Notes: generated from the sequence alone by a model not told the origin. 64,000 bases of DNA from Paludibacterium purpuratum (GCF_004363805.1 NZ_SNZP01000014.1:1-64000); one strand, 5' to 3'. Shown: positions 26,978-36,022, counted from the stretch's first letter. Translations and numbers: made by a program.

Positions 26978-28261
26978 TCAGGCTTCCTGGTTTGCCAGCT
27001 GTCCTTCCGTTTCGACCGCGGCCGTGCTGGGCTCGGTTTGCGGTGCGTTCAGCATGTTTTCCATCTTGGCCACGGTAGTGGTGGCGATCGAGTTGGCCAT
27101 CACGTTGGTGGCGGTGCGGATCATATCCAGGAACTGGTCGATACCCAGGATCAGCAGGATGCCGGCTTCCGGCAGATGGAACATCGGCAGCACGGCGGCT
27201 ACCACCACCAGCGAGGCGCGCGGTACGCCGGCGATGCCCTTGCTGGTGACCATCAGCACCAACAGCATGGTCAGCTGGCTGCCGAGCGACATCGGTACGT
27301 TATAGACCTGCGAGATGAACAGCGCGGCGAACGATGCGTACATCACCGAGGCGGCCAGGTTGAACGAGTAACCCAGCGGCAGCACGAAGCCGGAAATCTT
27401 GCTGTCGACGCCGAAAGCGTCCAGTTGCTCCAGTACCTTCGGGAAGGCGGCTTCGGAGCTTGCGGTGGCGAAACCCAGCATCATCGGTGCGCGGATCTTC
27501 TTCATCAGCGCGAAGATGTCGCGGCCCAGGTACATGTAACCGATGCCCAGCAGGAACACCCACAGCGTGGCGATGGCCACCAGGAAGGCGCCCAGGAAGC
27601 GGGCGTAGATGATCAGCACGCCCAGACCTTGGGTGGAGATGGTGGAGGCCACGGCACCGAACACGCCGAGCGGGGCAAAGGCCATCACGATGCCGGTCAG
27701 CTTGAGCATGGTGTGCGCCACGTCGTCCAGCATTTTCAGCAAGGTGGTCGGGAAGCGGTTCTTGAGCTGCGCCATCGAAATGCCGAAGAACAGCGAGAAC
27801 ACGACGATCTGCAGCATTTCATTGTTGGTCATGGCCTCGAAGAAGCTCTTCGGGAACATGTGCGAAATGAAGTCGTGCAGATTGAGCGCGTTGGTTTTCA
27901 GACCGCTGGTGCCGGTCGGCATCGGCAGGTTGTAGCCCACGCCCGGTTGCAGCACGTTGGCGTAGAACATGCCGATCAACAGCGATACCAGCGATGCCAC
28001 GATGAACCAGACCATGGCCTTGGCGCCGACGCGGCCGACCGACTTGGTATCCGAACTGGCGATACCGACCACCAGCGTGGAGAACACCAGCGGGCCGATG
28101 ATCATCTTGATCATGCGCAGGAAAACATCGGTGAGAATGGAGAAATTGGCGGCGACGTTCTTGGCCGATGCCGCATCCAGTGAGTTATGACACAAGAAGC
28201 CGACGACGATACCGAGGATCAGCGCAATGCCGACCCACATCGTGATTTTATTCGATTTCAT
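26978..28261 (-). CDS. dctA: C4-dicarboxylate/proton symporter DctA
   Basis: A 427-residue inner-membrane transporter of the DAACS family. It has about eight helices and the reentrant loops. The family's serine-rich motif appears in ATASSEAAFPKVLEQL, and the substrate region in SYSFNLAASVMYASFAALFISQV-like sequence. It imports succinate, fumarate and malate with protons. The gene stands alone behind a sigma-54 promoter and beside its regulators dctBD, all on the same strand. Confidence 0.95.
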   Translation of the reverse strand: MKSNKITMWVGIALILGIVVGFLCHNSLDAASAKNVAANFSILTDVFLRMIKMIIGPLVFSTLVVGIASSDTKSVGRVGAKAMVWFIVASLVSLLIGMFYANVLQPGVGYNLPMPTGTSGLKTNALNLHDFISHMFPKSFFEAMTNNEMLQIVVFSLFFGISMAQLKNRFPTTLLKMLDDVAHTMLKLTGIVMAFAPLGVFGAVASTISTQGLGVLIIYARFLGAFLVAIATLWVFLLGIGYMYLGRDIFALMKKIRAPMMLGFATASSEAAFPKVLEQLDAFGVDSKISGFVLPLGYSFNLAASVMYASFAALFISQVYNVPMSLGSQLTMLLVLMVTSKGIAGVPRASLVVVAAVLPMFHLPEAGILLILGIDQFLDMIRTATNVMANSIATTTVAKMENMLNAPQTEPSTAAVETEGQLANQEA

Positions 28262-28449
28262 ACAATCTCCGGTTCAAAAGCCGGCACGCTTTAACGGTGT
28301 CGATTCCGGTCCGTCGTCGCGTAGCCCTGTCCATTCGGTAACCTCCCGCAGGAGATGCCATTTGGTTGTGTGTGTGTGCACGATGCTGCGGCTGTCCCGC
28401 TGCCGCTGGCGGTTCATGACCGCCTTGTTGTCATCGTTGCCGCTTTAAT

Positions 28450-28465
28450 AGCACGCGGCGTGCCA
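28450..28465 (-). promoter_or_regulatory. Sigma-54 (-24/-12) promoter of dctA
   Basis: Reading the minus strand, TGGCAC-GCCGC-GTGCT matches the consensus TGGCAC-N5-TTGCW at all fixed positions except the first T of the -12 element. It lies 189 bases upstream of the dctA start, and a sigma-54 activator (dctD) is next door. Confidence 0.8.
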
Positions 28466-28518
28466 GCGACAAATCGGACGGTCGATAAGTTAAGGTGTTG
28501 ATAAATAAATAAAAAATA

Positions 28519-28540
28519 AAACGCGCCGGGCGGCGCGTTT
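28519..28540 (-). terminator. Terminator downstream of the MaoC-like gene
   Basis: A 9-bp stem AAACGCGCC/GGCGCGTTT with a 4-base loop. The minus strand continues into a long T-rich tail (28500-28518). Confidence 0.8.
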
Positions 28541-28596
28541 GGTTTTCCGTACTAGATGGGGTCAATGGCGTTCGAAAATCCGAACGCAAGGGCGTG

Positions 28597-29052
28597 TTAT
28601 TCGACGCGGACGGGGACCGATAAGCGCGATGTCATGAGTTGCACGATGTCGCCGTGTTGATTACGGGTTTCGCTTTTTAGCGTGACCAAGCCGCGTGCCG
28701 GACGGGCCGGCGACGTTTTGATATCGGTGACTTCGCTGATGACCCGCAGTACATCGCCCGGCCTGGTCGGGCGCGGCCAGCGCAGCTCGGCGCCGGCGCC
28801 GACCAGGCCGCCTTCGACCGCCAGGCCGCTGCCGACCAACAGGCGCATGGTGACCGAGGCCGTGTGCCAGCCGCTGGCGGCGAGTCCGGCGAACAGCGTG
28901 TCGACGGCCGCGGCTTCGTCCAGATGAAAGGGTTGTGGGTCGAACTGTGCCGCGAAAGCCTTGATGGCTTCGCTGGTCATTTCATATTGCGTGCTGACGA
29001 AAGTCTGCCCTAGAGCGAAGTCCTGCAAATGTGTCGGAGCTGGGTGCGACAT
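28597..29052 (-). CDS. MaoC-like hotdog-fold dehydratase
   Basis: A 151-residue single-hotdog protein. The hydratase 2 motif is present as FAAQFDPQPFHLDEAAA (Asp and His of the catalytic pair) followed by FAGLAASGWHT. Such enzymes hydrate trans-2-enoyl-CoA to (R)-3-hydroxyacyl-CoA, or act on related thioesters. No fatty-acid or PHA genes adjoin, so the substrate is open. It is divergent from the flavodoxin-like gene. Confidence 0.9.
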   Translation of the reverse strand: MSHPAPTHLQDFALGQTFVSTQYEMTSEAIKAFAAQFDPQPFHLDEAAAVDTLFAGLAASGWHTASVTMRLLVGSGLAVEGGLVGAGAELRWPRPTRPGDVLRVISEVTDIKTSPARPARGLVTLKSETRNQHGDIVQLMTSRLSVPVRVE

Positions 29053-29177
29053 GGGCTTGGCGTCCTCCGTGCAAAATGGTTTGGTCGGAAATCGATTCTA
29101 TGCCGATAGTCTATAAACAGACTATCGGCGCCCCCGGGATCGGGGCGCGCTATTTTTTGACGACAAGGAGATTGCAG

Positions 29178-29750
29178 ATGACCCACATTGCCATCGTGTA
29201 CTTCAGTGGTTACGGACATACCGCCAAACAGGCCGAAGCGGTGTACGAGGGGGCGGCCGCGGTGGCCGGCGCCACGGTCGCGATGTATCGCATCGACGCC
29301 GAGGGCAATTTGCCGGATGGCACCTTCGATGCGTTGGCCAAGGCCGATGCGATCATCTACGGCAGCCCGACCTACATGGGCGGCCCGGCTTGGCAATTCA
29401 AGAAATTCGCCGATGCCTCGTCCAAACCCTGGTTTGTCCAGGCGTGGAAGAACAAGCTGGCCGCCGGCTTCACCAACTCGGCCTCGGTCAATGGCGACAA
29501 GGGCTCGACCATCAACTACCTGTTCACGCTGTCGCAGCAGCACAGTCAGATCTGGGTCGGTACCGGCTTGATGCCGGCCAATACCAAGGCGCACGGTCCG
29601 GCGGACGTCAATTGGACCGCCGGCTTCGCGGGGGCCTTGTCCATTTCGCCGTCGGATGCTTCGCCGGACGAGGCGCCCCGCTCAGGCGATCTGGAAACCG
29701 CCCGGCAGCTGGGGCGCCGTGTGGCCGAGCTTGCCGGCCGCCTCGCCTGA
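29178..29750 (+). CDS. WrbA-like flavodoxin-family NAD(P)H:quinone oxidoreductase
   Basis: A 190-residue FMN protein. The N-terminal phosphate loop is HIAIVYFSGYGHTAKQAEAV, followed by ADAIIYGSPTYMGGPAWQFKKF and NSASVNGDKGSTINYLF, the pattern of WrbA and related quinone reductases. ATG 29178 follows an AAGGAG site. Two-electron reduction of quinones with NAD(P)H is the likely role. The gene is monocistronic and divergent from the MaoC-like gene. Confidence 0.88.
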   Translation: MTHIAIVYFSGYGHTAKQAEAVYEGAAAVAGATVAMYRIDAEGNLPDGTFDALAKADAIIYGSPTYMGGPAWQFKKFADASSKPWFVQAWKNKLAAGFTNSASVNGDKGSTINYLFTLSQQHSQIWVGTGLMPANTKAHGPADVNWTAGFAGALSISPSDASPDEAPRSGDLETARQLGRRVAELAGRLA

Positions 29751-29764
29751 CATTCCGCCACCGC

Positions 29765-30190
29765 TCAACCGCGCGTGCCGAGCGCGCCGGCTTCGGCCAG
29801 CGCCTCCAGGAGCCGCGCGGTGCTCTCGCCGCTGACCGTGAACGGATCGAGCTGTGCTTGATCCGAGTAGCGCAGCAAGAGCGACATATTTAGCTTGTCG
29901 AGCGCGACGCGCGCCATGGCCCAGTTGGCGTAGCGGCGTTCGACGATCTCTTCGTAGCTCAGCAGCGTCACGTCCTGGTGGCGCGGGTCTTTCGCCAAGA
30001 GCTGGAATAGCCGGTTGACTTCGTCCCGCCCGCCTTCCAGTACCTGAACAAAGGTGTTGCGGCTGTAGCACAGCAGGCCGGTGATGCCCTTGGTCGGATT
30101 GTGCACTTGGGCTTGCGACAGGATGTCTTCGATCAGCCGCCCGGAAATGGCTTCTTGGGTATGACTGGCATAAATCAGGCGCACCAACAT
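29765..30190 (-). CDS. Short BLUF-domain blue-light photoreceptor
   Basis: A 141-residue flavin photoreceptor. The key residues Tyr7, Asn31, Gln49 and Trp90 are spaced exactly like Tyr21, Asn45, Gln63 and Trp104 of AppA, so FAD photochemistry should work. It has no output domain, only a C-terminal cap of about 45 residues, so it should signal through a partner protein. It starts two bases after folE ends and is therefore in one operon with it. Confidence 0.93.
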   Translation of the reverse strand: MLVRLIYASHTQEAISGRLIEDILSQAQVHNPTKGITGLLCYSRNTFVQVLEGGRDEVNRLFQLLAKDPRHQDVTLLSYEEIVERRYANWAMARVALDKLNMSLLLRYSDQAQLDPFTVSGESTARLLEALAEAGALGTRG

Positions 30191-30192
30191 GA

Positions 30193-30900
30193 TTATCCCC
30201 TGTGGATCAGCGACAAGAACTCGCGCCGCAGATTGGCGTCGCGCAGAAACGAGCCGCGCATCACGCTATTGGTCATTTTGGACTGGTTGTCCTTGACCCC
30301 GCGCCAATGCATGCAGAAGTGGTCGGCTTCCATGACGATGGCCAACCCATCCGGCTGTAGCTTATTCATCAGCAAATCCGCCATGTGCGACACGGCCTCT
30401 TCTTGGATTTGCGGCCGGGTCATCACCCAATCGATCAGGCGTGCATACTTGGACAGCCCAATCAGGTTGGAGTGTTCGTTGGGCATCACGCCGACCCAGA
30501 CCTTGCCCATGATCGGGCACAGATGGTGCGAGCAGGCGCTGCGCACCATGATCGGGCCGACGATCATCAATTCGTTCAATTGCTCGACATTGGGAAACTC
30601 GGTCGAGGCCGGCATGGGCACATAGCGCCCCTTGAACACCTCGCGCACGAACATCTTGGCGACGCGCTTGGCGGTTTCCTGGGTGTTGTGGTCATGCTCG
30701 GTATCGATCACCAAGCTTTGCAGCACGTGCTGCATGTGCTGTTGTACCTCTGCCTGCAATTGTTCCAGTTCACCATCCTCGATGAACTCAGCGATATTGT
30801 CATTGGCATGAAAGCGCTTGCCGGCGGCTTGTAATCTCTCGCGGATGCGCTGGGAAACGGGCGAGGTTTCCTGGCCGCGCGTTTGTTCGGATTTGTTCAT
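30193..30900 (-). CDS. folE: GTP cyclohydrolase I
   Basis: Makes 7,8-dihydroneopterin triphosphate from GTP, the first step to folate and other pterins. The 235-residue protein has the zinc ligands in RSACSHHLCPI and ADHFCMHWRG, and the active-site helix LIGLSKYARLIDWVMTRPQIQE. The N-terminal 60 residues are longer than in E. coli FolE. It resembles the FolE group found in light-induced clusters with photolyase and LitR rather than the housekeeping enzyme; that assignment is from memory. It is cotranscribed with a BLUF photoreceptor. Confidence 0.92.
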   Translation of the reverse strand: MNKSEQTRGQETSPVSQRIRERLQAAGKRFHANDNIAEFIEDGELEQLQAEVQQHMQHVLQSLVIDTEHDHNTQETAKRVAKMFVREVFKGRYVPMPASTEFPNVEQLNELMIVGPIMVRSACSHHLCPIMGKVWVGVMPNEHSNLIGLSKYARLIDWVMTRPQIQEEAVSHMADLLMNKLQPDGLAIVMEADHFCMHWRGVKDNQSKMTNSVMRGSFLRDANLRREFLSLIHRG

Positions 30901-30960
30901 GGCGTGAAGACCTGGCTCAATAATGCTAAAACTTTATGCATATGTTTTAGGTTTTTTACG

Positions 30961-32742
30961 ATGAAGGCAAGTATACGCATGAAAAGCTTACTTTTGGCCA
31001 TCCCCAGCAAATTCAATCGCTTATCTTTTGTGGGGTTATTGACCCTGCTGGTCGCGGTTCGGGCGCTGGCCGGCCCGGCTGCGCCCGAGGCCGCGACGGG
31101 GTTCGCCGCCAAGGCGGCGGTCGAGAGCCGCCATCAGATGATCATCACGGCGACGCCGCTGTCGAGCCAGGCCGGTATGGCTATGCTTGCGCGCGGCGGC
31201 AGCGCGATCGATGCCGCCATTGCCGCCCAGGCGATGCTGGGATTGACCGAGCCGCAATCCTCCGGCATCGGTGGCGGCGCCTTTCTGGTGTATTTCGACG
31301 GTCGGCGCGTGGCGACCTTCGATGGGCGTGAAACCGCACCGGCCGCGGCCCGTCCTGATCGCTTTCTAAATGCCGAAGGTCAGGCGTTGGATTTCTACCG
31401 AGCGGTGGTCGGCGGCCGTTCGGTCGGCGTGCCGGGCGTGCTGGCCATGCTGTCCTTGGCCCACAAGCGTTACGGCCGCCTACCTTGGGCGATGCTGTTC
31501 CAGCCGGCGATCTCCCAGGCCGAGCGTGGTTTCCCGATCTCGCCGCGCTTGTATGGCCTGCTGGCAGGGGAACGTTTCCTCGCGCGGAGCGAGCCGGCGA
31601 AAAGTTATTTCTACCGCGCCGACGGCAGTCCCAAGCCGATCGGAACGATGCTGAAAAACCCCGCTTATGCCGCGACCTTGCGTCTGATCGCCCGCCGGGG
31701 GCCGGCGGCGTTCTACCGGGGCGAACTGGCGCGCGACATCGTCGCTGCCGTGGATCGGGCCGCGGGCAGCCCTGGCGATATGACCCTGGCCGACCTGAGA
31801 AACTATCGTGCCATCGAGCGCGAACCGGTGTGCGGCAGTTATCGCGACTACCGCTTGTGCGGCATGGGGCCGCCGAGCTCGGGCGGGGTGGCGGTATTGC
31901 AAATGCTGAAGGTGCTGGAGCGTTTCCCGCTCGCAAGCTATGCGCCGCAGTCGGTCGATGCCGTCCACTTGTTCAGCGAGGCCGGCCGCCTGGCGTTTGC
32001 CGATCGCGGCAAGTACCTGGCCGACCCCGATTTTGTGCGGGTGCCGACGCAAGCATTGCTCGATCCGGCGTACTTGGCGGGCCGCAGCCAGCTGATCGAT
32101 CCACTCAAGTCGATGGGCAAGGCGCAGCCTGGCACCCTACCTGGCCAGCCGGTCGCCTGGGGCGCCGACAGTGCTGTGGAGCTGCCCTGCACCAGCCAGC
32201 TGACGATCGTCGATCGTTTCGGCCATGCCCTGAGCATGACCACCACCATCGAAGATCAATTCGGTAGTCGCATCATGGTGCCGGGGCGTGGGTTTCTGTT
32301 GAATAACCAGTTGACCGACTTTTCCTTCAATCCGGTCGACCAAGGACAGCCGGTGGCCAATCGCGTCGAGGGCGGCAAGCGGCCGCGTAGCGCCATGGCG
32401 CCGATGCTGGTGTTCGATGCAGAAGGCAAGCTGTATGCCATCGCGGGTTCCCCCGGCGGCAGTGCGATCATCAACTATGTGGCCCAGACCTTGATCGGGA
32501 TGTTGGACTGGCATCTCGATCCGCAGCAGGCGGTATCGTTGCCGCATTACGGTAGCCGCAACGGTCCGACCGAGCTGGAGGCCGGCCGCGATTTGGATCA
32601 ACTGGCGCCGCTCTTGGCGGCGCGAGGCCATCAAATTGAGCAGACCGATCTGACCAGCGGCTTGGCCGCCCTTGCGCGCTCGCGCTCGGGATGGGTCGGC
32701 GGTGCCGACCCGCGTCGCGAAGGCATGGTGCTCGGGAACTGA
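30961..32742 (+). CDS. ggt: Gamma-glutamyltransferase (glutathione hydrolase)
   Basis: A 593-residue periplasmic N-terminal-nucleophile enzyme. It has a signal peptide (hydrophobic GLLTLLVAVRALA) and the N-terminal GGSAIDAAIAAQAMLGLTEPQSSGIGGGAF. The autoprocessing site is in LPCTSQLTIVDRFG, the Thr being the new N-terminus of the small subunit. Then follow GFLLNNQLTDFSF and GKRPRSAMAPMLVF, and the oxyanion GSPGGS. It cleaves glutathione and transfers gamma-glutamyl groups. The start is uncertain: ATG 30961 or 30979, neither with a strong ribosome site; both keep the signal peptide. It is divergent from folE. Confidence 0.92.
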   Translation: MKASIRMKSLLLAIPSKFNRLSFVGLLTLLVAVRALAGPAAPEAATGFAAKAAVESRHQMIITATPLSSQAGMAMLARGGSAIDAAIAAQAMLGLTEPQSSGIGGGAFLVYFDGRRVATFDGRETAPAAARPDRFLNAEGQALDFYRAVVGGRSVGVPGVLAMLSLAHKRYGRLPWAMLFQPAISQAERGFPISPRLYGLLAGERFLARSEPAKSYFYRADGSPKPIGTMLKNPAYAATLRLIARRGPAAFYRGELARDIVAAVDRAAGSPGDMTLADLRNYRAIEREPVCGSYRDYRLCGMGPPSSGGVAVLQMLKVLERFPLASYAPQSVDAVHLFSEAGRLAFADRGKYLADPDFVRVPTQALLDPAYLAGRSQLIDPLKSMGKAQPGTLPGQPVAWGADSAVELPCTSQLTIVDRFGHALSMTTTIEDQFGSRIMVPGRGFLLNNQLTDFSFNPVDQGQPVANRVEGGKRPRSAMAPMLVFDAEGKLYAIAGSPGGSAIINYVAQTLIGMLDWHLDPQQAVSLPHYGSRNGPTELEAGRDLDQLAPLLAARGHQIEQTDLTSGLAALARSRSGWVGGADPRREGMVLGN

Positions 32743-32777
32743 CCGAAAGTGCGCAATATTGTCTAATCACTTGATCC

Positions 32778-32790
32778 TGACGTAACGTCA
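32778..32790. promoter_or_regulatory. MerR-type operator upstream of the MerR-methyltransferase fusion
   Basis: TGACGT-A-ACGTCA is a perfect palindrome of 6-bp arms between a TTGATC (-35-like, 32771) and a TTCTAT/TATTCT (-10-like). Dyads inside the promoter spacer are the hallmark of MerR-family control. Confidence 0.65.
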
Positions 32791-32821
32791 TATTCTATGG
32801 TGCTGTCAGGAGGAAGGCTGC

Positions 32822-34726
32822 ATGTGGCTGAAAATCGGTGAATTGGCACGGCGTACCGGGCTGACGGTGCGTACTTTGCATCACTACGACCATATCGGTT
32901 TGCTGTCGCCATCCGGGCGTAGCGGCGGCGGTTTCCGGCTGTATGGTCGGGACGATGTCGAACGGCTGCACCGTATTCTGGTACTGCGCCAACTCGGGTA
33001 CGCCCTGGACGATATCCGCCAGTTGCTGGCGGTGCCCGAACCGGATCCGCGCCTGCTCGATCGGCAGATTGCCTTCCTCGATCGACAACTCCGACAGACC
33101 CAGATCCTGAAAGCCCGCCTGGAACGGCTACGCGCGCGCTTGGCCGAGCCTCATGGCGTGGAAATCGGCGACTGGCTGTCGATCCTGGAGATGATGGCCA
33201 TGTTGGAAAAGCATTTATCCCCCGAGGAGTTGCAGACGCTACGCGAGCAGGAAGCTCGCAGCGGCGGCGAGCTCAACCGGGTCTGGACCGAATTGATGAC
33301 GGCAGTGAGCGCGGCGATGGCGCAAGGCGCGACGCCGGATAGCGAAACGGGGCGAGAGCTCGGTTGGCGTTGGGGGCTGTTGCTGCGCGATATCACCGGC
33401 AACGATGTTTCGCTGGCGCTGAAGCTACGCGACTTGTATGTCGCCGAGTCGCGCGCGCAACAGATTCGCGGGCTGACGCCTACGATGATGGGTTGGTTGG
33501 CCGATGGTGCCGCCCATGCCCACGTGGCGTTGCTGGCACCGTTTTTGAGCAAGGCCGAGCAGCAGACGGTCCTGCAGCGCCAGCGGCGCCATGGCCCGTC
33601 CTGGGCGGTGCTGATCGCCGAAGTCAGACAGGCCATGCGACAGGGCATGGCGGTGGACGACGAACGAGCGCAAGCGTTGGCTCGGCGCTGGCTGGACTTG
33701 TTCGCCGACTCGTATTTCGGCGACGACAAGCAATTGGAGAGCCGGGTTCGTCGGGCATTCCTGCAGGAACCGCGCCTGACCCAGCATATCGGCGTCGACC
33801 AAGACTTGATTTCCTGGGTTCACCGAGCCATGGAGCACGTATACACCCCTTTTCGTACCCAGAGCGACAATCGCGCGCCCAAGCCCAGCGCCTTCATGGT
33901 CGCCGTGCAACGCGCGGCGCACCAATGGTATGACCGGCCGCTGGTGTTTACCGACCCGATGGCCATGACCATGGCCGGCGAGGTCGAGGCCGAGGCCATC
34001 CGCACCGAACTCGAACGTTTCGATAATCCGTTTGCGCTAGGGCTGCGCACTGCGCTGGCGGTGCGAAGCCGGTTGGCGGAAGACTTGTGGGCCGAAGCCG
34101 AACGGCGTGGCGTGCGCCAATACGTGATCCTCGGCGCCGGGCTCGATACCTATGCCTATCGAGGCGCCGCCGCGCCGGATACGCAGGTATTCGAAGTGGA
34201 TCTGCCGGACACCCAGCAGTGGAAGCGCGCGCACATGGCCGAGTGCGGCATCGCCGAGCCGGCCTCGGTGCGCTATGTCCCGGTTTGCTTCGAACGGCAG
34301 ACGCTGGCCGATGCGCTACAAGCGGCGGGCTTCAAGCACGACGAACCGGCGTTCTTTTCCTGGCTGGGGGTGGTGATGTACCTGGAGCCGGACGCCGTGA
34401 TGCAGACGTTGGCTTTCATCGCCGGCTGCCCGGCCGGCAGCGGCGTGGTGTTCGACTACTCGCTGGCGTCGTCGGCGATGGGTGCTTTGGAGCAGAGCAT
34501 CCAAGCCGGCATGGTGGCGCGGCTCGCGCAGATGGGAGAGCCGGTGAAGAGCTTCTTCGAGCCGGCGGCATTGTGCGAAAAGCTCGAGGCGCTGGGATTC
34601 GCCCTGGTCGACGACTATTCGGCGCAACGGCTTAACCAGCACTACCTCGCCGGGCGCGAAGACAATATGCACTATGCCGGCATCTCGCATATCATGCATG
34701 CCGCGCGTTCCGCCGCCGCGGAGTAA
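32822..34726 (+). CDS. MerR/TipAS regulator fused to an LCM-type SAM-dependent methyltransferase
   Basis: A 634-residue fusion in one frame. Residues 1-70 are a MerR winged helix (KIGELARRTGLTVRTLHHYDHIGLLSP), followed by the dimerisation coil (about 75-115) and a helical TipAS-like region (about 120-330). Residues about 350-630 are a leucine carboxyl methyltransferase-family domain (PF04072 type): RTALAVRSRLAED, the SAM-binding VILGAGLDTYAYR, FEVDLPDTQQWKR and FFSWLGVVMYL. A palindrome inside the promoter spacer suggests autoregulation. AGGAGGAAGG precedes the ATG. Either the regulator senses or modifies a small molecule, or it methylates its own ligand; this is inference. Confidence 0.9.
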   Translation: MWLKIGELARRTGLTVRTLHHYDHIGLLSPSGRSGGGFRLYGRDDVERLHRILVLRQLGYALDDIRQLLAVPEPDPRLLDRQIAFLDRQLRQTQILKARLERLRARLAEPHGVEIGDWLSILEMMAMLEKHLSPEELQTLREQEARSGGELNRVWTELMTAVSAAMAQGATPDSETGRELGWRWGLLLRDITGNDVSLALKLRDLYVAESRAQQIRGLTPTMMGWLADGAAHAHVALLAPFLSKAEQQTVLQRQRRHGPSWAVLIAEVRQAMRQGMAVDDERAQALARRWLDLFADSYFGDDKQLESRVRRAFLQEPRLTQHIGVDQDLISWVHRAMEHVYTPFRTQSDNRAPKPSAFMVAVQRAAHQWYDRPLVFTDPMAMTMAGEVEAEAIRTELERFDNPFALGLRTALAVRSRLAEDLWAEAERRGVRQYVILGAGLDTYAYRGAAAPDTQVFEVDLPDTQQWKRAHMAECGIAEPASVRYVPVCFERQTLADALQAAGFKHDEPAFFSWLGVVMYLEPDAVMQTLAFIAGCPAGSGVVFDYSLASSAMGALEQSIQAGMVARLAQMGEPVKSFFEPAALCEKLEALGFALVDDYSAQRLNQHYLAGREDNMHYAGISHIMHAARSAAAE

Positions 34727-34798
34727 GCCGGTGAGCGCTCGGGCGACTTTCATTTATGATAGGCATTTCATGCAAAGCGCCCGATAGCGATTCCCCCT

Positions 34799-36022
34799 AT
34801 GCCGCACAATCCGACCGATGTCGCCGCCATCCTGATTTTCCTGTTCACCTATCTGGTGGTGGCCATCGGCCGCTTGCCCAAGCTACAGCTCGACCGGGCC
34901 GGCGCGGCCGTGCTGGGGGCCAGCCTGATGGTCGCCTTCGGTGTCATGTCGTTGGCCGAAGCCTGGCGCGCCATCGACTTCGAGACCCTGTTGCTGCTGC
35001 TGGGCATGATGATCCTGGTGGCCAATCTGCGCTTATCGGGCTTTTTCGCCCTGGTGAACCGTTGGGCGGTGGAGCGGGCCCGGCATCCGTTGGCGCTATT
35101 GATCGCCGTGACCCTGGTTTCCGGCGTCCTGTCGGCCTTCCTGGTCAACGATATGGTCTGCTTGGTGTTGACGCCGCTGGTGTTGGACATGGTCTTGCTG
35201 CTCGGCCGCAATCCGGTGCCGTACCTTTTGGCGGTGGCGATGGGATCGAACATCGGCAGCGTGGCCACATTGACCGGCAACCCGCAGAACATCATCGTCG
35301 GCAGCCTATCGCATATTCCCTATCCGCTGTTCTTCGCCCGACTGGCGCCGGTGGCGCTGATGGGATTGGCGCTATGCGTGTTGGTGATCGGCCTGGCCTT
35401 TCGCCGCGAGTTCGCCAGCGGGGGCTTTGCGCCCGTCGAGGCGCAGCCGGTGCGATTTCATGGCGTGCTGGTGGTCAAATCGCTGCTGGCGACGCTGGTG
35501 TTGGTGGTCAGCCTGTTCGCCGGCGCACCGGCCGCCGGTGTCGCCATGTTGATCGGTTCGTTGCTGCTACTGACGCGGCGGGTGAAAGCGCACAAGGTGT
35601 ATCGGGAGGTCGATGGTCCGCTGCTGATGTTGTTCGGCGGCTTGTTCGTGGTGGTCGCCGGGCTGGAAAAAACCGTAATGAGCCCGGCGTTGCTGGCCCA
35701 GGCCGGGCATTGGCCGCTGGGGCACGTGCCGCTGCTCTCCATCGTCACCGCCGTGCTGTCTAACATCGTCAGCAATGTGCCGGCCGTGCTGGTGCTCAAG
35801 CCCTTCATCGAGCCGCTTGCCAATGCGCAGCAGGCTTGGTTGACGGTCGCCATGGCGTCGACGCTGGCCGGCAACTTCACCCTGGTCGGTTCGGTGGCCA
35901 ACCTGATCGTCGCGCACCGGGCGCGGGCGCGCGGTGTGGACATCGGCTTCTGGCGCTATTTCCTGGTCGGTGCGCCGCTGACGGTGCTGACCATTCTGTG
36001 TGGCGCCTGGTGGCTGAGTTAA
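34799..36022 (+). CDS. SLC13/ArsB-like anion permease
   Basis: A 407-residue inner-membrane protein of the ion-transporter superfamily with about ten helices. Family marks are SAFLVNDMVCLVLTPLV in the first half, MGSNIGSVATLTGNPQNIIVGS after it, and LSNIVSNVPAVLVL with LAGNFTLVGSVANLIVA in the second half. These are the paired substrate loops of SLC13/CitM/ArsB carriers. Substrate cannot be told; candidates are dicarboxylates, sulfate or arsenite. No ars genes adjoin. The stop overlaps the 3' end of the HD-GYP gene by four bases, tail to tail. Confidence 0.85.
   Translation: MPHNPTDVAAILIFLFTYLVVAIGRLPKLQLDRAGAAVLGASLMVAFGVMSLAEAWRAIDFETLLLLLGMMILVANLRLSGFFALVNRWAVERARHPLALLIAVTLVSGVLSAFLVNDMVCLVLTPLVLDMVLLLGRNPVPYLLAVAMGSNIGSVATLTGNPQNIIVGSLSHIPYPLFFARLAPVALMGLALCVLVIGLAFRREFASGGFAPVEAQPVRFHGVLVVKSLLATLVLVVSLFAGAPAAGVAMLIGSLLLLTRRVKAHKVYREVDGPLLMLFGGLFVVVAGLEKTVMSPALLAQAGHWPLGHVPLLSIVTAVLSNIVSNVPAVLVLKPFIEPLANAQQAWLTVAMASTLAGNFTLVGSVANLIVAHRARARGVDIGFWRYFLVGAPLTVLTILCGAWWLS

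Larger units (their letters stand above)
28262..28596. other. dctA upstream region
   Basis: Holds the 189-base dctA leader with its sigma-54 promoter, the A+T-rich segment about 28480-28520 where DctD enhancer sites may lie, the terminator of the next gene, and a further hairpin GCGTTCG/CGAACGC at 28568-28587. No gene is seen. Confidence 0.5.
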
